From Branchiostoma floridae (Eukaryota > Chordata > Leptocardii > Amphioxiformes > Branchiostomatidae), in contig NC_049993.1 in NCBI RefSeq assembly GCF_000003815.2, positions 19,086,054 through 19,150,053 on the forward strand: 64,000 nt of DNA, in the 5' to 3' direction. Made by a program: the position numbers and the translations under genes. This document shows positions 11,349-21,420 of the stretch, in pieces. Every line of letters begins with the position of its first letter. Positions within the stretch are counted from its first letter, which is position 1. The notes under the pieces were generated by a model. That model saw nothing but the letters and a program-made list of their open reading frames with translations, was not told the DNA's origin and made no database searches.

Positions 11349-11406
11349 GACTGAATCGTTTGTAACTTGGAAGTTTTGTTTGGATTTCATTCTTCAGAGT
11401 TCGAAG

Positions 11407-12901
11407 ATGAAGCTAGCCTTGTGTGGTGTCCTTTTCCTGTGCTGTGTGGTGCTGGCCGCGGCCGTGCCTTCACGTCGTGAGGAGGAGCTGCTGTCTGATT
11501 TAGAAGACTTGGTGGCCGGACTGAAAGGTACGGTTTTATTTGTATCACAGATCCAGTAATGCACCTTTAAGGTAATCTCCAAGCAGATCCTACAATGGCA
11601 TAAGATAGTACCAAACTGGCTAAGGAGTATAGTTAGCCAAGAGGTGTTCATTTGCCATGTAGCAAAACACACTCCTAAGCCGACTTCACTCCTCTGGCAG
11701 CTTTTGATACTGTCTTATGCTACCGTAGGGTCTGCTTGGAGATTACCTTTAAGGTGTAAAACACCAGGTTTGTCCTGAAGAAAACAAGCTACATATCTGG
11801 ACACATTTGGTTGATCCTTTCTCAAAAAGGAAACTAGCTGGTACTCTTTTTGATTTTCCCATTATAGTGACATATCAGTCACTAATGGAGATCTGTATAA
11901 AACCAAACAATTGTAAAGAACCCTACCCACCAGATCACATGGTACGTTTGTGATGCAATGTGTTTGATTGACGTAAATCTCAAATGTGTCTGTCTCGGGT
12001 TGCTTTCAGTGTTTCTAACGTCTCCTGTATTTTATCTCTTGTCCCAACAGAAAATCTCATGGAAATGGAGATGCGAGAGATGGAGGCCGAGGAGAACCGA
12101 GGTGCGTTTACTTAGTTGTGATGTATTTATTATATCGGTTTCCACTTTTTATTCACGTCCTTGCCTCACCTTCTTGGGTACCGGGTTTCAACAAAAACAA
12201 CAGTATTTCTTGGATAAATTACGTCATAACTTCATAGGTGACATGATGTTCTTTCGCACAATGTCGTTTAACTGTTTTTGAATTCAATATCGTAGATCAT
12301 TGTCTATTTTCCTTTTGTCTCAAATCCGCTTGCAATTAGTATTTCTTTGTTTTGTTTGACCTACTTTAATGACCTGCACGTGATGGTATCATAAGCTCAG
12401 TGGCAAAGGAAGCATATGAGTGTTCATTGGCCACCGAACACTCCAAGACCGTCTACAGTCCTTTGCCAGCTTATGATACCGTCTGATGCCACGTACGTAG
12501 CAATTAGTATTTTGTGGCGTCGGGCGTGGCGTAACTGGTAGAGCGTTCGGCTCGGAATCTAGAGGTTCTGAGTTCGATCCCCACCGTGCCCCCGACGTTG
12601 TGCCCTTGAGAAAAGCACTTTACACAACCTTCATCACTACACCCAGGTGTAAAAATGGGTACCTGACTTCGGTCGGGGAGGTAAAGTACTACCTTTACCT
12701 TCTGTCTGTACCGTGTATGTGGCGCTGTTGATATAAGTTACAAAGCTTGAGTGCAGTGCTACATTGTCCTCGTCTGTCCAAAAGCAAAAAAAAAAAAATA
12801 GTATTTTTTACATCTCTGACATTTCTTCCTTTTTCCTAACAGACCTGCAGGAGCTGGAGATGGAAAGGCGCCAGGGACTACCCCCCGGATTCAAGGGTTA
12901 A
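11407..12901 (+). CDS. Putative neuropeptide/hormone precursor, 76 aa, three exons
   Basis: The coding exons are 11407-11527, 12051-12101 and 12843-12901 (GT/AG introns, phases 1 and 1). The protein starts MKLALCGVLFLCCVV and AAAVPS, a textbook signal peptide of about 20-22 residues. An acidic, methionine- and glutamate-rich spacer of about 42 residues follows, which may form a helix. The precursor ends RR-QGLPPGFK-G-stop. A dibasic cleavage site, an N-terminal glutamine able to cyclise to pyroglutamate, and a final glycine directly before the stop are the hallmarks of a processed, C-terminally amidated peptide; the predicted product is pGlu-GLPPGFK-amide. The PPGF core recalls bradykinin, but I do not recognise the peptide as a known family member. 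The CRE/TATA promoter supports a regulated secretory gene. Processing and receptor are inference. Confidence 0.75.
11561..11756. mobile_element. Foldback MITE in intron 1 of the peptide gene
   Basis: The left arm CACCTTTAAGGTAATCTCC is the inverse of the right arm GGAGATTACCTTTAAGGTG. Pairing continues through AAGCAGA and GCATAAGA.AGTA. Non-coding. Confidence 0.75.
12377..12494. mobile_element. Short foldback MITE in intron 2 of the peptide gene
   Basis: ACGTGATGGTATCATAAGCT on the left pairs with AGCTTATGATACCGTCTGAT.CCACGT on the right, with GCAAAGGA/TCCTTTGC inside. Boundaries are approximate. Confidence 0.6.
12514..12798 (+). mobile_element. Full-length tRNA-derived SINE with 9-bp target duplication
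   Basis: The tRNA-like head has GTGGCGTAACTGGTAGAGCG and the B box GAGTTCGATCC. The body includes CCCTTGAGAAAAGCACTTTAC and TGACTTCGGTCGGGGAGGTA, and the tail is an A-run. The target site TAGTATTTT is duplicated at 12505-12513 and 12799-12807. It sits in intron 2 of the peptide gene and serves as reference copy for 10745-10880, 33412-33590 and 57890-58110. Confidence 0.85.
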
Positions 12902-13012
12902 AGGATAGTGGAGTTTGCATTCCACTGACTACGTATACCCCAGGCCCACGCCTGTTTGCATGCAGTGCATGGAGGGCATTAATTCATGGTGAATGTTTCA
13001 ATATGAAAGGTG

Positions 13013-13018
13013 AATAAA
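13013..13018 (+). terminator. Polyadenylation signal of the peptide gene
   Basis: AATAAA lies 112 bp downstream of the stop codon at 12899-12901, in a short AT-rich 3' UTR. It is the first canonical signal after the stop. Confidence 0.7.
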
Positions 13019-13484
13019 ACTGGACTACTTGAAAACCATGCTCCTGTGTTGTTATTTTTATAAGCGTTCTCAGCCAAAGGATCTCATTGATTGACAGGGG
13101 TAGCTAAGGATGAGATACAATGGACCGATCCCAAAATCCCGCCCCCTGTTCGATCATGATTCTATTTCGAACAACTCCGTCAAAAATAGCCATTTCTGTC
13201 CACTGGGGCAGTTTTTGACGGAGATGTTCGAAATAGTTTAAAAGAAATTGTGACTTTACTGTAAATCGTACAATGCAGCTGTAAAATGAGCAGACAGTTC
13301 CTGTATAGATTAGTGTTTCTAATTCCAGAAAAGACAAAATGTGGTATCAGTTGATATCATGAATGGGTACTTCCAGGAAAATAAAACGCGATATCATTAG
13401 AGGTTATGACCTTACGTTTATGAATTCCAGGAAAGACAAACGCGGTGTCAGTAGAGGCAAATTATGTTATTACGTTTATGAAGG

Positions 13485-13705
13485 TTAGACATCCAGGTAA
13501 GCAATATTTAAATACAATTCAATCTGTACAACTGGATAAAAACGGATATTTACTTCCGGACGTTTCGAGTGACATCCATCACTCTTCTTCAGCATAAAAG
13601 GAATGAACTAGTCAGAACAATTCAATACCAGTACAGCTAACTAGAAAAACTGTTTTTATCCAGTTGGAGAGATTGAATTGTATTTTAAATATTATGTTAA
13701 TATAT
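13485..13705 (-). mobile_element. Penelope-like terminal repeat with hammerhead-like motif
   Basis: On the minus strand 13592 to 13560 reads CTGAAGA, then GAGTGATGGATGTCACTC (a perfect 6-bp stem), then GAAACGTCC. This matches the CUGANGA - stem II - GAAA order of a hammerhead core, with one extra A before the stem. Flanks ACATCCAGGTAA and CAATTCAATCTGTACAACTG are shared with 5155-5290 and, in part, with 23880-24250. Confidence 0.6.
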
Positions 13706-15881
13706 TTAGAAATACGAACGTCGTGAGAGTAGATATCATGTGTATCTAATTTAAGGAAAGACAAAAGTGGTATCAGTAGTTAAGGGTGGATACCACCGGT
13801 GCAGAAAATTTACCCTCTTGGTGTGCACATCGCCCCTTATTTATGCCGAAAATATGCATGATGAAAGAAGTGTCTGGACGTATAGACTCTGAATACATGG
13901 GTTGCTAAGGGTCTGCATGGCAAGTGAGTATCATATTGTTGTACAAACACATGTAGCGTAATTCACCACAAGCGAAATCCTGAAAAACGTCGGCTGATTG
14001 TGTATTCATTGACACATGATCTGTTGGAAAATACCGCTGTTTCACACAAAACATATGTTATGTCTGGTTACAAAAATGTAGTGGATAAACCGAAATTTAA
14101 CTAAAAAAACACCCTATCCTATTTATGTTAACGGATTGAAAATACTTAAGGCAACACGTCTCACCTGGCTGTATGTATACATAAGCAAATAAACTGGAAT
14201 TGGACAAAAGAAAACGTATTGCCTTATCTGTACATGTATTATTATTGCAGTTTTCCATGCAGTACAATGAAAACACTAAAGACATGATTCCGTTCCAGGA
14301 TAGATAGATAGATAGATAAGTAGATAGACTGAAACCGAAGAGATGAAAGGTTCAAGGTTTTCCACCTAGTGTACATTGAAAACAAAATAATATGTAAAAT
14401 CTGGAAAAAAAGTAGAATAACTGAAATTAATAGAAGAATATATTTCATCATTACAGTTATTGTTACATCTTGTCCGGTCTAAATATGTTGCACACGTCAA
14501 GATAGATCCATCTTGCAGGACTCACATACATCTGTATTTATCTATTTCTGTCATTTCTAACCAGGATTGCCCTCTCAGTGTGAAGAACACTGCTTTTCAG
14601 TGGGGCCCTGCGTTACAAAACAAACAAGTACTGTACAATCATACAGTGAAATACAAACAGAAAATTAACATACAATAAGTGAAATGAATGAATGATAATG
14701 AAAATAGTGAAAACAATAGCAATGATGATAACAAAATAGATAATACTAATGTTAACAATAATAATACAAAAAATAGTAAAGTCCGTACCATGTCGTCATT
14801 GAGGGGTCAGAGGTCAGGCCATCTTTTTTCAATGTATGTTCTACCAATGAGGATAAGTACTTTACACATTTGAAAGCTGTCACATTGACAGTTTGTCTGG
14901 GTGTGTTTGTTGTGCTTTGAGTGGACCCCCCCACTAGTATGTGGAATGGTAGGACCCAGAGGAGGTCAGAGAGCAGGTGTAAGTAGGTCAGTGAGTCTGG
15001 ATGGGAGATCCAGAGAGGCGAGAAGCACTCCTGCAGGGTTGTGTGTCATGTGCGACGAGAGATGAAGAATAAAATAGTCTATATCTAGATCGTGTGCCCC
15101 TGAACATGACTGAGAACCTAATATTGGCGTTGTCGGCGGACGCGATCTAGAGTCATGGAGAGTGCGGCAAGAGGACTCAGGATTGGGAAGAGGCAAATGA
15201 AACATATTTAAGCTTGGTCTTTACTTGAATAACAAATTTCTTTGTGCAGAACCAAGTGTTTATACCAGCCCGCCGTTTTGGTGAACATCTGTCTCCCACC
15301 TTAGGGCAATGCTAACTTGTTCTTCTTCGCATTACCGCTGGGCGTCGCTGCTGCAGTGTGAAGAATGCGGTCCCAAACGGTTACGGCCGTATATAGCCTC
15401 CACCAGGCTTTCCTATGGGGGCACGGATCGTAGCAAAAAGGGGTATAGTAACCAGGAGAGGCTAACGTTAACATTCCCCCTTCGTAACTGGAAAAAGAAA
15501 CCTTCTGGTGGCTAAACCCCCCTAGCAAATTATGCTTCCTACAGCCAGCATAGTTACTACTGTCTGGTAGAGACTAGGGCATCGAAATTGTCTATTCATG
15601 ATTCAGCATGCTAGCAATAAACACAATATTAAAAGCTAGGAGCCCAGAGTGTTGGCGGTTCAATTCTTTAATGTCTCTTTTTTCAAAAGCTGGTGATTTA
15701 ATATATACTCCTCAACCCAGGGCTCAGGGTCGGGTGGGGAAAAGACACACTTCGCTGGTACAGCTAGGACTAGTAGTAGTAGCAGACAGAGAAGCGTGCT
15801 CGCTCGGTGACGCTCGCTACTGAATGACGGGCGATACCACCGAGCGACCAGGCAGGGGGTTATCATATCCAATTACATAGG
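13706..15881. other. Intergenic stretch, no gene recognised
   Basis: Contains a short GATA microsatellite (about 14301-14325) and AAT-rich DNA. The several 60-80 codon open frames overlap each other, lack family similarity and have no splice or promoter support. I see nothing else I can name. Confidence 0.5.
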
Positions 15882-16425
15882 ATGTCCTTGTTTGGCCATG
15901 CTTTCACAATGTCGGCAAGGCATAAGCATTTAAAATGTACAGTAAACCTACAAGCTCAGAAAGGAACAAGAAACAGGCAAGTCTTCAAGTACCAGAGTTA
16001 CCAATCTAGGATTGTGTTAAAAAATTCGCACTTTCCCAGAACTATCGTAGAGTGGAAATTGTTATTACCAAGCACAGTAGGAGCATCTTCTCTGGATAGT
16101 TTTAAAGAACGCTTGCAGATAGATGTGCAAAAGTTAGGTGTGACGGCTCGTTCAGTGAAATATAACCAGCTGCTGCCGCGCCGCGTACCTGCGAAGCTGA
16201 TGTGTTATGCCGAAGGGCGGTTATACCGGCTATATAGATACAGATACAGAAGCTGGTGTGTTACGCCAAAGGGCGGTTATATCGGCTATGTAGATACAGA
16301 CACAGAAGCTGGTGTGTTACGCCAAAGGGCGGTTATACCGGCTATGTAGATACAGATACAGAAGCTGGTGTGTTACGCCAAAGGGCGGTTATACCGGCTA
16401 TATAGATACAGATACAATACAGAAT
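15882..16425 (+). mobile_element. 5'-truncated LINE: ORF2 C-terminus plus 3' UTR with 56-bp repeats
   Basis: Residues KGTRNRQVFKYQSYQSRIV and PRTIVEWKLLLPSTVGASS, followed by LDSFKERLQ, are the tail of a CR1/L2-type ORF2. The 3' UTR then has a 56-bp unit (GAAGCTGGTGTGTTACGCC..AAGGGCGGTTATACCGGCTA) starting at 16193, 16249, 16305 and 16361, and ends in a GATACA repeat. The minus-strand fragment at 27440-27560 is the same 3' UTR with a single unit. Confidence 0.7.
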
Positions 16426-16476
16426 TTACCAATCTGACGAAACTATTCATTAAGGCGTATCTTTACTGGCTCATAT

Positions 16477-16877
16477 TAGAGCGGTGTACCTAAAGAAATA
16501 TCAGGTACAGGTACAGGTACACAGGATTAGGTACAGGTCCGGTCCCTTTACCTGTACCTAAACAAGTTTGATCAATTATCTGTAAGTTATAAATGTTGCC
16601 AACTGTCTCATTTAGTGAGAAATCGACATCATTCTATTAGGATTTACATATTTGAACCTCAAAACAAAGTTTTCTTAATTTGCAACTCAAGATAATTACA
16701 ATTGCTATGTTTGATTTGGAAATTTACTTATCGTTAGTCACAAAAAGTGGTGTTCAATAGTGATTTAGTGTGTTTTGGTACAGGTACAGGTACACATGCA
16801 GATGTTTAGGTCCGGACCTGTACCTTAACAATTTTATAAGTACGGTACAGGTACGGGTATTTAGGTATACAGTCCTA
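16477..16877 (-). mobile_element. hAT-type MITE inserted at the end of the channel gene
   Basis: The ends are TAGAGCGGTGTACC (left) and, on the minus strand, TAGGACTGTATACC (right); both match the TAGGGCTGGGTACC end of the copy at 37726-38153 in 10 or 11 of 14 positions. The interior is rich in GGTACAGG and GGTCC words. The 8-bp flanks are GCTCATAT (16469-16476) and GCCCATAT (16878-16885), a target duplication with one mismatch. On the minus strand its first three bases TAG are the stop codon of the channel gene. Confidence 0.75.
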
Positions 16878-19800
16878 GCCCATATACATGGTGGTGGGCA
16901 CGGCTACGATGACGCTGATGACGTACAGGACCAGGCACAGCCTGTCCAGCACCTGGGCCAGCAGGGTGTAATCTGATACCTCCGGTTCCTCCTCCTTCCT
17001 CATCACCCCAGCGAGCTGACCCAGCTCGGATTTCAGGACAGCGGAGAGCTCGGTCTTCAGCTCCTGTGTCTGGTGATTTGATTTTGTTTATGTAAGAAAA
17101 TAGCAGCAACATAGCAAATGAACGTGAAAAAAAAACATTGTTAGAATCGAAATATAGCGATTTTCGTCAACAAACGGTTGCCATGGCAACACGAAAAATG
17201 GAAAAGTTTGCGAAATGTTTGCCAACTAAACTGATTGGATAAGTCAAGTTCTAGCGTAAGCCGTTCTGGCGTTATGCGACGTGAAAGTTGGCGCATGCCT
17301 CAAAAGCCTCCCCCGATCTGAATAGGGTTGAGACACAGCCACACATTGATATGCAAACTACACTTTTAGTTACTTTAATTCTAAGTCCATCCACTGTTTG
17401 ATTTTGTTATTGTGATTTGATGTTTGAACATAAACGAAGTTATCTGGAGTTGTTAGTTGTTATTTCTTTTGAACGTTTATTCATTTTAGTAGACCTTTAA
17501 TTTCATTTGGATCATTTGTTGCAATGTTTTGTTGTAACAGTTCTATGTCCTAGTTCTCCCCAAAGAAAGCATCGAAAAACACCATTAGGCGATAGATTAA
17601 AAAAAACTGAAACCAAAATGGTTTCCTGCCGGTACCTGGTTGTTGACTGCCTTGGCGAGCTCCCCTATTTCCGTCTTCATGACAGCGGTGAGCTCCTTCA
17701 CACTGGAGACCAGCGTCAGCAGGCCGGCAGGACCTGGCAATGCACAAGTTAGAGCACACTGGTGATCCCTGACTCTCACACTCTCAGACATGTGGTACTA
17801 ACTTCCAGAGAAATATTGATTAGTTACAATTAGAGATAGACAGAGATTCACATGTGAAGCTACATGGAATGCGCCTGGAATCGTCGACAAATTTTGTACG
17901 AGGGCGCTGATTGGTCTCTTATATACACATGAGCGAATTAAGGAGTTGAGTGCTCGTTCGAACAGACGTTCCAGCACACGAAAGCCCTCCATCGGCTTGC
18001 GGGCGGGCCTGTTGTTGACATCATCGAACGAGCACTCTACAACCTATTCGTTAATTCGCTCATTAACTGACGTATACACCAAACAGTATGAATGTGTAGG
18101 TCACCAGGCGGGAAGCAGAAGCGACCATAGGAGTGAACTACTACCCGGATGGTACCCAGGCTAACTCTTTCCACAGCGCACACTGACGCCGTTCTGTCTA
18201 CCATCGGCAGTTCTGCGGCCAATATACTCTCCAAGCAGAGGTTAGGCTTCGGCTGTTTTTTAACGTTTTCTTTAGTCGTTTTTATCCGGCTTTCTATTTT
18301 GTGATTATTCTTGAAGTACGCCAGCCAAACTGTTAGGTTTTGACAATACAATACAATACAAGATACAATACAAAATAGAAAGCCCGATAAAAACGACTAA
18401 AAAACACAGCCGGAGCCTAACCTCTGATTGGAGAGTACGGCCAATATGCTGTACTAAAATTGAGGTAAAAGCAACAGTACCGGCTGCCTCCACAGCGGTA
18501 GCAGGCTGAGCGGTTGTGCTGGGCACATCAGTGGATCGCACGGGAGGCGTAGGGGGGAGGCTTCGCAAGATGATCGGCTTCCTGAGAGAAATTTAAAGAA
18601 AAAGATGAAATTGATCTCGATCCAGTTAAGCTCACTGAAGAGCTATTCTTCCAGACAGAGAAGACAAAGTTATAATCATCATGCTTTTTGACGAACCGAC
18701 TGATACTAAATTCACACAAACGTACATTTTCACCATAACCAAGAAGCGAGAAGAAGCCCAAATTCTGTGTTAGACTAGGTCTATGATACTATTGTGTGTG
18801 TTCTGTCTCTGTTGTGACCTGTACTTAACTCGGTTGGACAAAAATGTACAATACAGGTCTTCATTCATTCATTTATTGCTATTGGTAAATACCACTTTTC
18901 GTGCAGTGACGCTAGCCTCCATTGCAGGTACAAAACGAAATGACTTGCAAAAAGGCCGAGAGAGCCTGCTATAGAGGCTTCAGTGACGCACTCTACCTGG
19001 TCGTGGCCGGCCGAGTGGAAGGAGCGGTCTGGTGGCTGGTGGTCCTCGGGACGTCAGCAGGACTTTCCCCGAAGACGATCTTTGTGTCTCCTGCCGCGTC
19101 ATAGGCGAAGTTGGTCAGCTCGATGGCGGCGCCGCTGGTCAGGCGCTTCTTCTCTGTGAGGTCCCCCAACAGGAGCATCCTTGGGAAAACACAAACAGAA
19201 GGAAATGATATGAACGTTCAACTGTAACAGTGGTGTTCAAAGACTGCTAAACCGAAGACGCTTAAGCCTTTTGGCCGAACGGTTTGCACGATTTGGGATC
19301 TGCCGTCCCAGGCTCGATCCCGGGTGTCGGCATGTTGTTTCTTTCTGTTCTACTCGCCCCTCTGGTTGTTTCACAACATTCATCTTTGTTAGTACAATCT
19401 TAAAGCTTTCATAAATCAAAATCAATAGATTAGATAGTAGCTTGTAATTGATTGCTAAGCAAACAAGGAGGCCGATCGAGAACTTACACCTGACTTCTAA
19501 AACTACTCACCACTCAAAGCACAACCATGGTGCTTCCAGAACTCAAAAACTTTTAGATCCCCCTGCAGTACCTTACATAACCGCTAGGCCCAATATCAAA
19601 CTTAATCTTCCCTGTCCCTATAAACCCTATCTACGTAGTAAATTTTACCACCATACATTCACTGATCTGATTTGAGTTATATCCTGGTCACAAACAAACA
19701 CAAAAGACCCGCTGCAGTAACGTAGGAACCCGTAAGAAGGCGAAACCACCCTCCTTTGATTTGACATCCTTAGATAGCCCGTTTTTTTAAAACAACGGAT

Positions 19801-21420
19801 AAAAGTCACCCTGCGAATAAAGGTAAACTAGCGCTCATCCAAGCTATTCTTTCGAACATCACGTACTTTGCCATGTAGCGGAGGAAGAAAGCCTTCGCCA
19901 TCGGAGACAGACTCCCCTCCCTGTCGTAGAGGCTGATGACGTACATGGTGAAGAACAGGAAGAGCCCCATCAGCCCCATGCACACGACGATCAGGGTGGC
20001 TGGAACATCATCCATGGTAAACAATTTTTATAACAACAACAACAAGAACAATAACAACAACAACAGCAACAACAATAATAATAATCATTATGATAATAAT
20101 AATGTTAATATTTATTGCATGTTTATGCCTGTAAACTAAACGTGTCCGTGTATTCATGCCTGTAGGCTAAACCACAAAGGATTACAAGTGGTCTAACGGT
20201 TGAAACTTATAAAAGACTAATAGATAATAGACTGCAGCAACTTATAGTAGACAAAACAATATGAAAGATGAACACTAAGTACCTCTCGTTAATCGCTTCA
20301 TATGATAATTTCGTCTTTCATTTGCTTGTATTTGTATTCTATTGAAAATGTAACCAAGCAATAGAGGACATCCCAGACAGCAATGCTCAGTTTGGGTGTC
20401 ATCGAGCATACTCATTCCTACACTATACAATCAGACTGTACAACAAATCAATGACTGGTGCCTAAGTGTTTTATTTGTCTATGTACTGTGTATGTCATGC
20501 GTACTGTACATGTTGTCTAGTCGTTGTAAGTATTTACTCTGAGTCACATTGTAAGATCAACGGCATTCAGAGATGCTTCTGCTAAGAATTAATCTCTGTA
20601 AGGTTGATTTTAATGAATAAAGAATAAAGAAGAAATACCTTGTGTAGTTGAACATTCACATTCCTACCCTGGGAGCCAGCCGGGATCGGGCAGCTAGGAC
20701 GACTTATTCGGTGGCCCAAGACAGCCAGGCCCGCCGATCTCCTTTTAGCACCCCGGGGAGTTTAAGCCCGATGAGGACCACCTGCCCTTTTCCTTTTTTG
20801 TTGGGAAAAGGGCAGCGATAACTCCTTCAGACTTAAACTCCCCGGAGCGCTAATGTGAGATCGACGGGCCTGACTGCCTTGGCTCCCCGAACAAAACTGG
20901 CTAGCTACCCGGTCCTGTCTGGCTCCCAGGGTATCACATCCGCAATTTCGCAATATTACATCACATCATTTACATATTATATAAAGCAAACGGCTGCCAG
21001 AGTGCCGAAAATGTTGAGTCAAGAAAACGGCTTTTGTTTCAAAATATTTGAAAATCAGTGCTTGTTTCAAAACATTTTATAATCAAGTTCTTTGAAAACA
21101 TTTCTTGATATACTAATCCAATGAAAAAGAGCAATTAAGCCTATTTGAAAACAGTTAATAAAAAGGACTTAATTTGGCTTTACCTATTTTTACTCACCGA
21201 AAAATGGCAGAGAACCCTTTACAGGGAGCACGTCCGTGACAAACACGAGAGACACGACCATGGAGAGCAGGATGGTCACTCCGAACGAGATGCGGTCTCC
21301 CCTGTCTATGGGGATGACGAAGGTGATCGTCATCATCAGCACCAGGATGGCGCAGGGACCAACAGTCGTGGCGATGTGGAACAGCGGGATCCTCCTCAGC
21401 TCTACAGCAAAGCACGCCTC
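16875..21420 (-). CDS. Exons 19-24: channel M1-M4 and intracellular loop
   Basis: Exon 19 (21198-21420) has M1 (VGPCAILVLMMTITFVIP) and M2 (GDRISFGVTILLSMVV..TDVLP). D at -1', L at 9' and D at 20' with no proline insertion fit a cation channel. Exon 20 (19867-19999) holds M3. Exons 21-23 encode a proline/threonine- and helix-rich M3-M4 loop of about 170 residues. Exon 24 (16875-17069) holds M4 (LLAQVLDRLCLVLYVISVIV) and ends MYMG-stop. The stop TAG lies in the terminus of a hAT MITE. Confidence 0.88.

Noticed and set aside
11050-11559. 169-codon frame starting at 11050 as a longer N-terminus for the peptide precursor
   Set aside because: It would run through the CRE and TATA box and remove the signal peptide from the N-terminus. 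The ATG at 11407 gives a clean signal peptide.
15882-16349. 155-codon frame as a host gene
   Set aside because: The residues match the tail of non-LTR retrotransposon ORF2, and the second half is translated 3' UTR tandem repeat.
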